From Eumeta japonica (lineage: Eukaryota > Arthropoda > Insecta > Lepidoptera > Psychidae), in assembly GCA_005406025.1 (NCBI GenBank), contig BGZK01000101.1, positions 248,001 to 312,000 of the forward strand: a DNA stretch of 64,000 nt, in the 5' to 3' direction. Below are positions 46,871 through 58,620 of this stretch, in pieces. The position numbers and the translations under genes are program-made. The notes under the pieces are model-generated. The model saw nothing but the letters and a program-made list of their open reading frames with translations, did not search any database and had not been told where the DNA came from. The number at the start of each line of letters is the position of its first letter. Position 1 is the stretch's first letter.

Positions 46871-47452
46871 GACCAGAACTATTCGAAATAATTGAAAAGC
46901 AAGTGCAAGTTAGTTTATCAAGCAACCCCCGTACCATAAATTATCGTATAAGTTCGTACAGTGAGGTCCTATAAAATTTGACTCTAAATTTTTGAGGAGA
47001 ACATGGGTATCTAATGCTGGTTTATCATATTATATTTTTTAATATCTTTTAAGCTATATCTTCGATTTATTTGATTATTTTCGCTATATATTCGAGATCG
47101 GTTTACCTAACTTTGTGTTTGTACCAAATTGTACGTATTTTTGTTCAGTAAATACAGAAAAATCTTATTTATTACCTAGATGAATAAAAACTAAATTGTA
47201 GTAGAAAAGCGTCAATTTAAATACAAAATGTTAATTTATGTATTCACGAATAAAGATACGCTAACAGTAAACATGTCTAATAACATATTAGGAATAAAAT
47301 AATTATGTAAAAGAAATAAGTCAACGCAAAATAATTCCACAGAGCTGCTATGACTGCTTGAAAATATTGTACAAGAATAACTTGCATAATATACTTTAGT
47401 AATATTTTCAGTCTAATCACAGATACATCAGAAAAATCAAAGTTATGATCGA
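46871..47452. other. AT-rich unassigned DNA
   Basis: No coding signal. Confidence 0.5.
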
Positions 47453-47504
47453 GAAAATGAAGAAATGTAGGTGTTACCAGTGTCACCTATACTTCTTCAT
47501 TTTC
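47453..47504. repeat. Imperfect 21-bp hairpin
   Basis: Arm gaaaatgaagaaatgtaggtg (47453-47473) pairs with 47484-47504 with two mismatches, around the 10-base loop ttaccagtgt. Size is at the low end for a miRNA precursor; no flanking stem extension. Confidence 0.75.
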
Positions 47505-50189
47505 AAAAGTGCCTATTCTCTTAAGCATAGAATATTTATATCGCGTCGTAGGTTTAACTTTGAAATGATACAAAGCAACACAGAGATCATAAATGTGGCT
47601 TGCCATGTATAATATTATTTCTCCGATATGTTTTAATCTATAGTCAATACTTCGAACAGATAGAATAATTCATTTGATGGTTACATGATAGGTTTTGTTT
47701 CGTGATAATTGTTAAATTCAATTTTTGATGTGTATTTACACTTTCTAGAACCGTGCTGCCAGAAAAGCCCATGATGTTTGACGTCAAATGTTGATCGGCC
47801 ACGACAATGCCCAAATATGTTGTTGTGTTGTGTTTAAAAAAGCGAGGTCAAGGCAATTTCAATAAGCGAGAAAAACAAATAAAGCGTATTTGTTTTATTA
47901 ATAGTGAATAAATAATTGATGAAGATATGCACTTGACCGAGTCTATTCTAGGCTCTTTTAGAGTTTTTCATCATGAATTTCCAATGAACAAAAGCACATC
48001 ATCTAAAGAATATAGTAACGTACTTGACATTTCATGATCAGCTTGAAACATGGTAAGACCCTTCAGATATATGAGTAAAGAGAATAGGCCCGAGTATACT
48101 GTCTTGTGGTACGTCACAAATAATCGTTGTTTTTTTTTTGACTTTATTTCCTAGTTTCATACTTTACTTTCTTACCTGCTTTAATTACTTTCGATTTACT
48201 AAACAACTCATAAACCAATTGCGTAAATACCAGTGATATCTAACAGGTTTAACTTGTTTGGTTATGGTATACGTGTTATTCCAAATTAAACTTTACAATT
48301 CCCCTAGCTTACGGCTTAAAAAATGTAAATATATATGAGTAATATACTAGCCGTCACGGGTTCGCTTGTTCAGGAATTATGGATTCCGTCACTATGAATA
48401 TGTTATTTGCCATGTTTTTTTTTTAATTTAATCCTAATTTGTATTTGTTAACTGAAACAACTGCAAATTTAATTTTTTACACATAATCCTCAGAGCTTTG
48501 CCATATTATTATAAGACCATAGACTTAGTATAGGTTTTCCTGTGATCTACAAGTAAAAAAGTGTTATTATTGTTTGCAAAATTTTTGGTTCAGTAATTTT
48601 GTAAATAATCGAGGAAATGGTCAATTTTTATAGATTTTGTTTAAGTTAAACTATTTATTTTTTAAATTGCTTAATAAAAAATATATGTATTGAAGATTCT
48701 CAAGAAATCATTGCATTTGAATGCCACACGGCACAATTTACAGGACCTTTTAATTATTTTTTTTTAATTGCCCCAAGCAATGGTCGCTATGTTTAAAATT
48801 CATTTATTTTCCTACATATTTAGGTTTTGGTCATAGAAATTGCGTCAATATGTCGACTTGATCAATTCAATAATTCGAATAAATTGACTATGATAGACGA
48901 GCAGACAAAGATAAAATCATTCTACAAGGATTCCGTTTTTTTTTTCATTAGGACATACGGAACCCTACAAATCTTGAAAGAGGTACCTAATTCAAAAAAT
49001 CATTTAAACCAGCTGTTACGTTTTTTGAAACAACACTTGATCTTTGAAAAGCGTGTATTCATGTCAATCCTAATTTATTTTTTTAAACGGTGTATTTCAT
49101 ATTTTGTAAGACTTATCGATCTAAATCGGTTGTGTCGTCTCCGACATATCTACGAATATACATAGAAATATTTGCTTATCGAATATAGAACCTCCGTTTT
49201 TTTGAATTTGGTCAAAAGTCAAAGTTATAGTGAAGTGATGTTTAACTTGAAAAAAAGTAGACAAATTTCGTTTTTCTTTTCATTTGAGGTCATACATTTT
49301 AAAAACAAATATTGTTCGTCAATTTTGCAGTTACAATGTTTAATTTATTAAAAAGAGGATTGTACTATACGTATAGTTTTATTATTTTTAAATTGTTTTA
49401 TTTTACCATTAAATTACAGTTTTCATTTAATCTAGAATTAAGAAGATATAAAACAGAAGAAAACAAAGAAAAAAGAAATCTTGTTAGTTTTTATTATGTT
49501 TGAATGCATCGATTTGAATTATGGACCTTAATAAAAGTAATTTTCATATTTAAAATATTATTGTTAATTATAGGTAAAAACATTTCTTTTAAAAATATCT
49601 TAGTTTATTAATACTTAGCACCGATTTAATAACGTTTCCGTTTTTCGTGCAAAATTTATCAATAGAACTCTATATTAAGATTTATCATCGTTCGTGCGGA
49701 AAGTGCAGATTTAGGGCCAGATAAGATCCCTAGTCGTCTTAGATCTATTTATAACATTAGTCCTAGCCTTTGGTCGTTCTATTTTCGTCGAGGTGGCCGT
49801 CCGTCATTACCTTTACATTATCTCTAATCGAATAAATGTGGCCCTTTTATACAAATGCTTTCAAGTAATCTGTTTGCATAATATTATTCAATTAGATGTA
49901 CTCAACATGTGACGAAATCTGACAAAGCGGAATCATATTGAATTGCGTATGTGACCAGTAAGTTTTTGCTATTCAAGAAAAGCGCTATTAATACTTGTCA
50001 AAATAAACATGACTAAGCTATAACAATGACGAATTTATTTCTAAAATTCTTCTATTTTTTTCTGTTTTGTAGTTAATTATTAAAGAAATAATTTAGATAA
50101 ATTGTCATATTTGATTAGAAAGGGATTTTTCTTAGGAAGAGCGCAGTTTTTTTTTTAGGAATCGCTTACACTAGACTGTCAAGTGTCTC
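47505..50189. other. AT-rich unassigned DNA
   Basis: Mostly featureless. atatactagccgtcacgggt at about 48342 resembles the opening of dispersed repeat tails. A short, less AT-rich patch at 49690-49830 (gggccagataagatccctag, tttcgtcgaggtggccgtcc) could be regulatory. A 112-codon frame at 48827-49165 has no domain. Confidence 0.4.
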
Positions 50190-50460
50190 TAGTACACTAG
50201 TACGGCGATATGGCTAGCCGCAATATCACCGATATCGGGTTACATCCACGTCGACTTATTGACTTATCGGAGCCCCATTTAGCGGATAAAGCAATAATAC
50301 TCCTGATCTCATTTGCTCAAGACTCCCGTCCGCCGGCGCAGTGGCGGGAAGATGACGTCGCGGAGCATTATTTTTCCGCCTTCGCCCGGGCGAAATAATT
50401 TATGTGTTGGTTCTGCAGGAACCGTGAAACGAGAGAAAATAAGCTAAGGGCGCGTACACA
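50190..50460. other. GC-rich island 6 with short open frame
   Basis: CpG-rich. The ATG at 50210 opens a 62-codon frame (MASRNITDIGLHPRRLIDLS and onward, stop at 50396). It has charged and hydrophobic residues mixed like a protein, but no family is recognised. It could be a first coding exon only if a splice donor lay inside; none is convincing. Regulatory DNA is the alternative. gatatggctagccgcaatatcaccgatatc-type words give local dyads. Confidence 0.3.
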
Positions 50461-52534
50461 CTTACGACGTTCTATCACATTTGTTCTAAGCTACAAAAAG
50501 AATCGTAGTAAAATATAAAAGCGAATAACAGTAATTATTCTAGCAGACAACCTGCGTTATGTAGAAGAAGGAAAACTTAAGTATGGAAAACAATTTTTCG
50601 GAAATATTCACTGGGATATTAAGACGATGGAACGTGTTTCAAAAAGAATGATGCACGAAAGAAGTGAAGTTCAAAATCGTTTTTATGGAAAAGTTAACGA
50701 CAACTGCATTTTTTTTATTTATGAAGAACGTTCGAAACGGTAAGTTCTAGAAGAACACGTGATTTCTTTATAAAGTACTACGCTGTAAGAAGGCAAGAAT
50801 GATGAAGAATAGTTTACTATTTTGACTTATATTATGTAAAACGTCAACTAAGCTACAAGCCGTTCTAGAGAGGCGTGACGTGCGACGTGATGCAGCGACA
50901 TCAAATATCCTCGTTTCCTAACGTAAAATTATAAATTTTACCCTTTTTTTGAAGATTGAAGATGTAACGCAGATCATATATTTGGGATATGGGTGCAAAT
51001 AGTTACGGAGGTGTTGATCGAGTGGGCGCTTTTTAATTTGTATTTTAGTCACTTAACTTTTAATTTTTATATTGGAAAATTTTTACACTGGAAAGCTCTG
51101 GCAGATGGACAGACACAAAAACAAAGGAGCGAGGTTTAATGTTCAAGAATCCTTATTTAAAATACACATTTTTTCGTACAAAAAAGGGAAACGTTGTAAT
51201 ATGATTATTTACAGAATTGACAGCTGAAATAGGACAATCTCTGTTAATCATTTTCTTTTTTTATTGCACAGAGGTGATGGAATAATTTTGATTTATACTT
51301 TTTAAATCAAATGCATTGGTGTTTTCAAAACTAAGCTTCATAGCCCATATTTATTTAACCTAGTGGTATTTATTAAATTAACTGTTTTCAGATAATTGTA
51401 TTATTGTGTTATTTTTCAAATTAACTAAGTATATCTATCGGATTTAAAATAATTGAAATAACGTTCCTTAGGGCACATTTAAAGCATATTCAGCGTGTGT
51501 TTTATGGGACGTATCGTTTTATTTACAAAACCAAAATTACTAAATAACACAATTTATGTCTTCCCAAACAACTTTATTCATTTCACTTAAGCGTGCGAGC
51601 CGAACTTAAACAGAACTTTGTAGTGCAGTATTTCGCTAAAATGATGTACTCTCAAATAGGTCTTTCGAAGCCTTCAAGCGTGACGACTAAACGCATGTTT
51701 TTGCAAAATGTAATACGTCTCATAGTCTATAAGTTACATTGTTATTATTTTGAGATTCATTATTGATTGCATGGATGATTAAAAAATAAATTAGGGGTTT
51801 TCGAAATTTTCCTTAATTTTTTTATTTCTTCGTGAAAGCTATTAATAATAACAGCAATAATAATTAATACATACAATAATTGAGATGAATACAAATTTGT
51901 TGAAATATTTACTTTTACGTTGAACATTCTTGTGAAACGTCCAAAGTTCATTAAATTAAATCGTTGGTGAATAAATACAGGTGTTATGATGTTTAAAAAG
52001 AACTACATAGAACTATGTATGAATATAAAATCAATCGCTGTCAATTAGTCTTGCTAAAACTCAATAATAGCTTAATCGATTTGGCTGATTCTTTTTTCTT
52101 ATATTCGTAATTGTCAGGGTAAGGTTTCTATGAAAGAAAAAAAAGCCCTTTTTTTTGTCTGTTCCTCTGTGGTACCTTTGACCTTTGGAACAGCTGAACG
52201 AATTACAATGCGGGTTTCAGTAGAAAATAGAGAAGTTTACGGCAATACATTTAAGTTGCTTTTATCCTGCAAATATTCAGGGTTCCTGCATGATAATTGA
52301 AAAACCCTTAAAATGGGATAATTTATCGGAATTCAATTAAAGGTGGACCCGGACCATATCCGAAGCGAAATCGAAATCAGGTCGAAATAGATCGAGGCGA
52401 AATTGAGCATCGTCATTTGTCAATACAAAGGTGTAGTGCTACACCTTGCACGAATTGATAAATTCGTTTTACAGAGTATATGTCCATACGAGCAGAGCTG
52501 TTAAAGAAAGATATCTTACAATAAAAACTATAGA
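50461..52534. other. AT-rich unassigned DNA
   Basis: No coding signal. At about 52340-52420, degenerate gaaatcgaaatcaggtcg words belong to the dispersed repeat described at 16390. Confidence 0.45.
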
Positions 52535-53480
52535 GGATTTTATTTTTCAGTATTTTTAGAAATTACTAGGAACCCTTACAATTTAACCGATTTCAATAAA
52601 ATTTTGTGAGAAGATAGATGAAAGTTAATAGAAAAATGAACGACACATTTTAGTATAAGAGCTACCAACGTTTTCGAGCAAGAATTTCAGGTCAGCTGAT
52701 TTATTGATATGTCGTCTCTCTTGCTCTTTGGGTTAGGGTCTGGGCTGTCTGGCCGGCGGTGGCGGTTGCGTTTACCTGTGCGCATCCTATCTGTATATTT
52801 GGCTAATACACGGTTTAACAACAGAATTAGTGTCTGGCAAATTAATTTTAGGTCTTTTCATACTTAAACAACATAATATTAAAATTACAGGCAAACTGAA
52901 ATACTTTGAATTTTTAATTCAAAAAAAATAAATCAAAATTGGCGTCTGGCTCATTGTTAGCAATGACAAAAATGTCTGGCAATAAGAGATGGATGTTTGT
53001 TAAGCTTATCTAAAGTTAAAATATTAAAAATGAACCTTCTTAAAATGATTTGAAAAGTTAGTATCATTACCTGTACAGATACGATGCGCACAGGTAAACG
53101 CAACCGCCACCGCCGGCCAGACAGCCCAGACCCTAACCCAAAGAGCAAGAGAGACGACATATCAATAAATCAGCTGACCTGAAATTCTTGTTTTCCCGAC
53201 GTTGCTAGCTCTTATACCATTTATTATAGTTCCGTAAGAATTATCAAGAATTTTTTTAATTGAACTGATTTCAATAAAATTTAGTATAAAATATTTGGAA
53301 GCCAAGAAAAATACATTTTTTTTGGGTTCTTTGAGTATCACTAAGAACTATTATACTTTTGCCGCTTTCAATAAAATATAGTATAGAAATGGCTGGAAGC
53401 CTATGAAATATGTAGATTAGACATTTTGGAGTTCCGTGAGAATTACTAAGAATCCTTATAGTTTAACTATTTCTTTGAAA
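52535..53480. repeat. Degenerate tandem repeat, ~100-bp unit, interrupted
   Basis: Units contain a gttccgtgagaattactaag-like start, aacccttacaatttaaccga and ttcaataaaatttagtatag. Copies are recognisable at about 52540-52650 and, beyond the inverted-repeat element, at about 53225, 53320 and 53430. The similarity of the flanks shows that the element below was inserted into this array. Confidence 0.6.
52652..53218. mobile_element. Long-inverted-repeat (foldback/MITE-like) element
   Basis: About 145-bp terminal inverted repeats: 52652-52795 and 53074-53218. They share on opposite strands caggtcagctgatttattga, gtctctcttgctctttgggt and ctgtctggccggcggtggcg, almost without change through the inner 110 bp and less well at the outer 30 bp. 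The middle (52796-53073) is AT-rich and non-coding. It is inserted in a degenerate tandem repeat. The flanks cattttag/catttatt are similar but not identical, so duplication length is unresolved; 8 bp (hAT-like) is possible. Confidence 0.82.
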
Positions 53481-53796
53481 TGTGAACAAGTTTTTTTATT
53501 AACGCTCAGTGAATGTTTCGAGTGGCTTATGGCTGCGGTTTGTGTTCTATGAGATTAATAAGCGCTTTTAAATATTGTATTGTGTGAGGTGTTAATTCGA
53601 GGAAATCCATAGTAGACGCTTACCTGCAACATGCATTAACATGCAGCATGCAACCCACCGTTGACCCTCGAATCTGCCTCTCCACTACGAATCTCTATCC
53701 AAATGATTGAATATTCCTTCCATAGGATTGATAAATATCGAACACCTAAGCAAATGTTGTTTATTTTTATAATTATCTAATTCCGCTAACTGTTAA
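53481..53796. other. Unassigned DNA
   Basis: No coding signal. A catgc-rich patch (acatgcattaacatgcagca) is at about 53629-53650. Confidence 0.5.
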
Positions 53797-54790
53797 ATTG
53801 TTAATTCTACATATGTTTCATGCCAACAAGGCACATCCTCAGGAAATTGCCGACAGTCACATCCACCAGGGTGCAAGGAGCGTTAAAACAACCAACACAA
53901 CCTCGTTAGGCATGCTTGTCAAATGTCACAGACTAACCATCACCGATAGACATGCTTGTCAAATGTCACAGACTAACCATCACCAACATTACCCAAGTAG
54001 TTACAGGCAAGCGTCCAATAATGGCGATTTATAAACGTCAATTTGGTCGTTGAGCATATTATTATTATCTTAATGTTTTAAAATTTCAAAGGATTCCAAA
54101 ACATTCCAACGTAACCCCTTCTCACACACATGCAAGACATCGAATTTGTGATCATTATTAAGCTTATGACCGGTTTCTAATAGATGTTTAGCAAAATGGG
54201 ATCTGTTTGATTTATTATTTCTAAAGGCCGAAATATGTTCTTTGTATCTTTTTTCAAAGCAACGTCCGGTTTGTCCTATATATATTGATTTACAGTCATC
54301 ACAAGTTAATTTATAAATTCCAGATTTTTTATTATTGTGTAATTTATCTTTATTGTTACATAAACTTTTCAAATTATTATTTGTTTTAAAGGCCGTATAA
54401 ACATTATGTTTTTTTAATAATCTTGACATTTTCTCCGAAATTGTACCAAAATATGTCAAACTAGCTATATATTTCTTTTGGTCTTTAGATTGTGTTGGAT
54501 AAATACTTTTCTTTATAATACTTTTTTGGTTTTTATTAATGAGTCCATCAATACATTTTTTACTATATCCGTTTGCCAATGCTATACTGTAAATGGTATT
54601 TAATTCTATTGAGAGATTATAATTATTAAGGGGTATGGTGAATAACCGATGTATCATTGATTTATAAGCCGCCAATTTGTGTTGCCATGGATGACAAGAA
54701 GAAATGGGTATTGTAGTATATCTGTGCACGTGGGTTTTCTATATATTTTAAACTTAACTAGAAAAAATAATAGACATGAATTTATGAATG
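53797..54790 (-). mobile_element. Penelope-like element, RT end plus GIY-YIG endonuclease and 3' UTR
   Basis: A minus-strand Penelope-like element fragment, truncated within the RT domain. From about 54790: FKIYRKPTCTD-like RT end, a frameshift near 54718, then a 219-codon frame without stops to 54070. The 3' UTR runs to about 53797 and recurs at 17090-17370. Within the UTR, a 40-bp unit catgcttgtcaaatgtcaca... is duplicated (53911-53950 and 53951-53985). Penelope-like elements copy themselves by an RT related to telomerase. Confidence 0.88.
54070..54729 (-). CDS. Penelope-like element, C-terminal RT remnant and GIY-YIG endonuclease
   Basis: An open frame of 219 codons; its first codon (GTG) is not a real start, since the protein is cut off by 5' truncation. 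Residues 1-35 (SSCHPWQHKLAAYKSMIHRL) are the end of the RT. A basic, Asn-rich linker follows to about residue 130. The endonuclease has GIY at 137-139, the Cys pair C143 and C146, YIG at 150-152, the catalytic Arg in QTGR at 156, and KEHISAF with His at about 165. HFAKHLLETGHKL follows, then WNVLESFEILKH at the end. The CxxC between GIY and YIG is characteristic of the Penelope version. The domain appears complete; without a full RT the copy is not autonomous. Confidence 0.9.
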   Translation of the reverse strand: MHRYTTIPISSCHPWQHKLAAYKSMIHRLFTIPLNNYNLSIELNTIYSIALANGYSKKCIDGLINKNQKSIIKKSIYPTQSKDQKKYIASLTYFGTISEKMSRLLKKHNVYTAFKTNNNLKSLCNNKDKLHNNKKSGIYKLTCDDCKSIYIGQTGRCFEKRYKEHISAFRNNKSNRSHFAKHLLETGHKLNNDHKFDVLHVCEKGLRWNVLESFEILKH

Positions 54791-55200
54791 AAGTGATGTG
54801 AGAGCAATTGCGGGAGCTGTGACAAGATAGCTACTACTAATATGGACCTCTTTAAAAGGGCGGATCTGCTGAAAAATTTAAAAAAAAATGGGAAATATAT
54901 ATAGTGTCTATATGTTTTTTTTAAACATTTTCATGACTATATCACTGACCAATTTCATGAAATTTACTCAAAGAGATAGCTTATATCCTAAAAATCTGCC
55001 TCAATTACTCAATAGCCAACGAAGCTGCGGGATTTTGAATGTGAACTTTTGTTTAAAGGAATAAGAAGTTTATGTGTATGTATGTTTGTTATATTTTGAT
55101 TAAAATCGATAGCGTGACCGAGATCGGAATCAGGGAGAATACCGGAATTGAAAATTGAAATTAACGATAAAGCAATCTACGCATAAGACGAAGGAATGCA
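54791..55200. repeat. Dispersed repeat tail and degenerate purine repeat
   Basis: At about 54935-55050, ctgaccaatttcatgaaatt, gatagcttatatccta and aacgaagctgcgggatt have the layout of a dispersed lepidopteran LINE tail. tatgtgtatgtatgtttgtt follows at about 55072. At 55090-55180, atagcgtgaccgagatcgga and similar words belong to the repeat described at 16390. Confidence 0.45.
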
Positions 55201-56249
55201 GTTTGTGTTTACTTAGATAAAAGTGTGGACATATGATATTCAGGCATGCTCTTTAACGGAAAAGGTAGAACAAGATGGAAAATGGAAAGCAATTTATCTT
55301 CATATAAATCACCTATTAAGCATGGACGATATCAAAAACAACATTACTATTATTCAACGTGTAGTTACATTGAAAATCTTTTTATGTACGTTCTATATGT
55401 AACAGTTTGGTGTTTTTAAATAAATTATAGGTCTGCCTGTATACAGGAAATTAAAATTATTTTTTTAACCGCTGTATAGCAATGGAACTAGAACCATTCG
55501 ACGCAAAATCGTTTCTAGATGGTTTTAAGGCATTCCTTTTTTTATATCACACAATCTTAACGATCCCTTTTTTTTATAAACTATAACGTCCAACGAAGAG
55601 GTTGGGTGACCGATATTTAAATTGAAAAAAAATGTTTATGTGTCAACTCTGATGCCCGACTAGAGTTTGCTCTTTAATTACAATTGTCTATGAGTATGTA
55701 AACGGAAAGAGAGTAAGTTAACACATAGCTCATAATATTAAAAGCATGTATGCATTCTATACACATTTTTCATATATTTTCAATAAAATACTACATATCA
55801 ATCATGTTACATAAATATATATCACTTATACTGCATGAATACAATGTTAAGAAGATTGATTTACTTCACTATTAATATCACTTTAAATATTAATTACATC
55901 AATACTATCGTCCTTATTATTCACACTTCACCACACATATGATTTCAAAGTGAAAGGTGCGCAAGGTTAAGTTGCGTAGAAAATTGTAACGCTTTTGATC
56001 TAACGCTTGTATTAACTTCACACCTTATAAAAATTCCAAACCGAGGGCCTTATATGAATATCGATTCTTAAGGAGCAAACCCTAAAAACAATACCCATTG
56101 AAATAGTTTAAACTGTTTTCACGAGACACAACAAAGCGACATTAATTTGTCAGAATTAATTAAGTAGTTCTTTTCTCCGACACCCGGTCTATCAGTTATT
56201 AATACTAGACACGATTAACTTGTCACCGTGTTACGTTTCAGTTATATTA
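55201..56249. other. AT-rich unassigned DNA
   Basis: No coding signal. Confidence 0.5.
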
Positions 56250-56510
56250 GCGAATGAACTTTAGGGAATCAACTTTCGCGAATTAACTTTTGCGATTAAG
56301 AGCACGCCCCTCGACACGGCGGGCGGGCGGGCGAGCAGACTCAAAGGACGGAGAATGGGCGGTGAATGCGCTCGCGACGGCGGGAAATCACCGCCATTAT
56401 ACTTGGTTGAGGATGCAGTTAACTAGAGCATTATCTTCATTCGCATTCACATTCTTTGCGCGGCCGTCTTTGCTCGAGGCGGACGTTCGTTTGCTGACGT
56501 ATATTTATTT
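56250..56510. other. GC-rich island 7, candidate regulatory DNA
   Basis: Begins with AT-containing words (gcgaattaacttttgcgatt) and rises to ggcgggcgggcgggcgagca at about 56319-56338. The rest holds gggaaatcaccgccattata, ggatgcagttaactagagca and tgcgcggccgtctttgctcg. The frame through it is Arg/Ala-rich then Leu/Tyr-rich and does not resemble a domain. Confidence 0.35.
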
Positions 56511-57039
56511 ATTTGCTTACTTATTATATATATCTACAGATCCCCAATCTAAGACATTATTTTATAATACCGAACACTCTCGATGAGAGTATTAGTAAAA
56601 CATTCCGTGTTTAGAAAACAAGCACTCCTCCGTACCAATTAAGAAAATTTGTCTCATAAGCACATAACGCTATCGCCGTCGGCTTAGCCGGGAGCCTTGT
56701 TTTCGTTTTTATTTTTTTAACAATCCCTTTTCTGTCTTTAATGATTTCGCCTATATATCAGCACTTGAATGCATAAAATGATTAAAAAAATTAACAAAAA
56801 AATATTAAGTTTACAATAGGAACCGTTTTCTCTTGTCTCTTCAGGGAATATAATACATTAAAAAAATATGTATATATCTATATCCATAGAGATTTGGGGG
56901 TTTCAGCCCCTTAACGCTCTCCCCTTTAACCCACTACTAATTATGTTTTTTAAACCTACAAATTTTTAGACTCCGATTCTGCTTTAAGAAACGTGTTTAA
57001 TAAAAACATTAATAATTGCTGAACCTGTTTTTCTCTCTC
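56511..57039. other. AT-rich unassigned DNA
   Basis: No coding signal. Confidence 0.5.
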
Positions 57040-57250
57040 AGTGGCGCTGACAACTGTATTTTATTATTGTCCTATTCTCACACGAAGACGGACAGTACCG
57101 CTACTGGCACGTACTGGCAAACCGGCGGGATCCTGTTCCGTAGTTGCCAGCGCGGCGGGACGTGCGGCCGGCCGACCTCACCAATTAATTACTCCCCGAC
57201 TTCTGACTTCTGCGCAGGAGGCGAAATATGGCATCGGTTTCGTTCGTATT
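57040..57250. other. GC-rich island 8
   Basis: CpG-rich, with gctactggcacgtactggca (a short direct repeat), ggcgggacgtgcggccggcc and caattaatta. Two overlapping frames of 81 and 93 codons lack domains. Candidate regulatory DNA. Confidence 0.3.
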
Positions 57251-58340
57251 TCTCTTTGTAATAAAAAATATGCCATTCACGTGATTGGCATCGCCGTTTA
57301 TGATATATCTTTTATATTATAATGTAACCTATCCAATTATTATGAGATTTTGATGAAAAATGATTTGGCTTATGCACTAAAATAACGTTTAGGCCATTAT
57401 GTATTAAGATACTATCTTTTCCTTACGGCTTCGCTCGCGTCAATTTAGAGGGAATTATTTACCTATGCCGATTGGTTATTGGTAACAGCAAAGTTCAAGG
57501 GCGGGTCTATTTGAGTATCGACCCGGAGTCATAATAGCAAATAGGACCGACATCTGGATCAAGAGCTTGAGCGAAATCGTTTCATAAGAAAAAAATGACT
57601 GTAATGTGCAACGTATATTCTCAAAGTAAGTGTATGGTATCCAATTTTATTGAACTTGAATTGAAGACAATACCGAGATAGAAAATGGGTCTGATATCGG
57701 GATCATTATTGAGATCGTGATCGGTCGATATAAAAAAAATCGTTTAATGTCTGCGAACTTAATTCATTCGTAAGATTTAAATTTAGAATTTATGGTTTTG
57801 TATTTGGTCACTTTTAAAAATTAAAAGAGAAAAATTCTATTCTTTGGTCATAAACTATTAATAACATTCTTTACCATATAATAAATAAATATTTTTTATT
57901 GGATTTTTAATTTTATTTTATTTATTTATGACATTATATCAAACATTAAAAAATCTTACGATAGTAAAATTCGATGTCTTAAACGAAAAATCATATTTCA
58001 TAGTTGAAGATGCCAAAGTCCGTAAAATAATACCTTTTAAGTTAACCTCAACATGAACTAAAATACTTACTTTCGTAAATCTTTTAACTTAACTTAAATT
58101 CGTATATCTATGGCTCAGTACTAGAATTTATATTTATATAAAACTATTTTTTTATTACAAAAATATCTGAGCTACTTAGGACTCCTTAATATCATTACCC
58201 TCTTCTATCGGCACCCTACTTTTGTATGATTATACCAGCAATGTGATAATATCGCGTCTATATCGAACATCCGGAAACTTGACCTGGTTAAATATTTATT
58301 CCCTAGTGACTCCTGTAGACCGAAAGAAAGTTCTAAAAAT
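57251..58340. other. AT-rich unassigned DNA
   Basis: Includes a less AT-rich patch at 57420-57545 (gccgattggttattggtaac) and, at 57660-57730, words of the degenerate repeat described at 16390. Confidence 0.4.
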
Positions 58341-58620
58341 TTGGTTGCCTGTAAAGTCGGTATACGGGCGAAAGTTTTACGTGACAACGACTTTGAATGG
58401 TAAAATCATTTTAATGTGAATATTCATTCGTATAGTAGGAAGAAGGATGAAATAATAGTAACAATTTAAAACATTTATTTATACAAAGAATTATATTTAA
58501 AACATTAATTTATACAAAGTCACTGAATTTCATATTAACAAAATTTTATTTTTACCTTTACATACATTGTATTATATACAAATATACATACAATAACGCA
58601 ATACATTTTACAAACTATGC
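58341..58620. repeat. Interspersed repeat, copy B
   Basis: Matches copy A from 43147 for about 290 bp (ttggttgcctgtaaagtcgg onward). One substitution is evident near the left, and several indels of 1-6 bp occur in the right half. It then diverges after gcaatacatttt. It lacks the second half of copy A. Confidence 0.75.

Noticed and set aside
48827..49165. 112-codon plus-strand frame
   Set aside because: No recognisable domain and AT-rich composition; other frames are equally uninformative.
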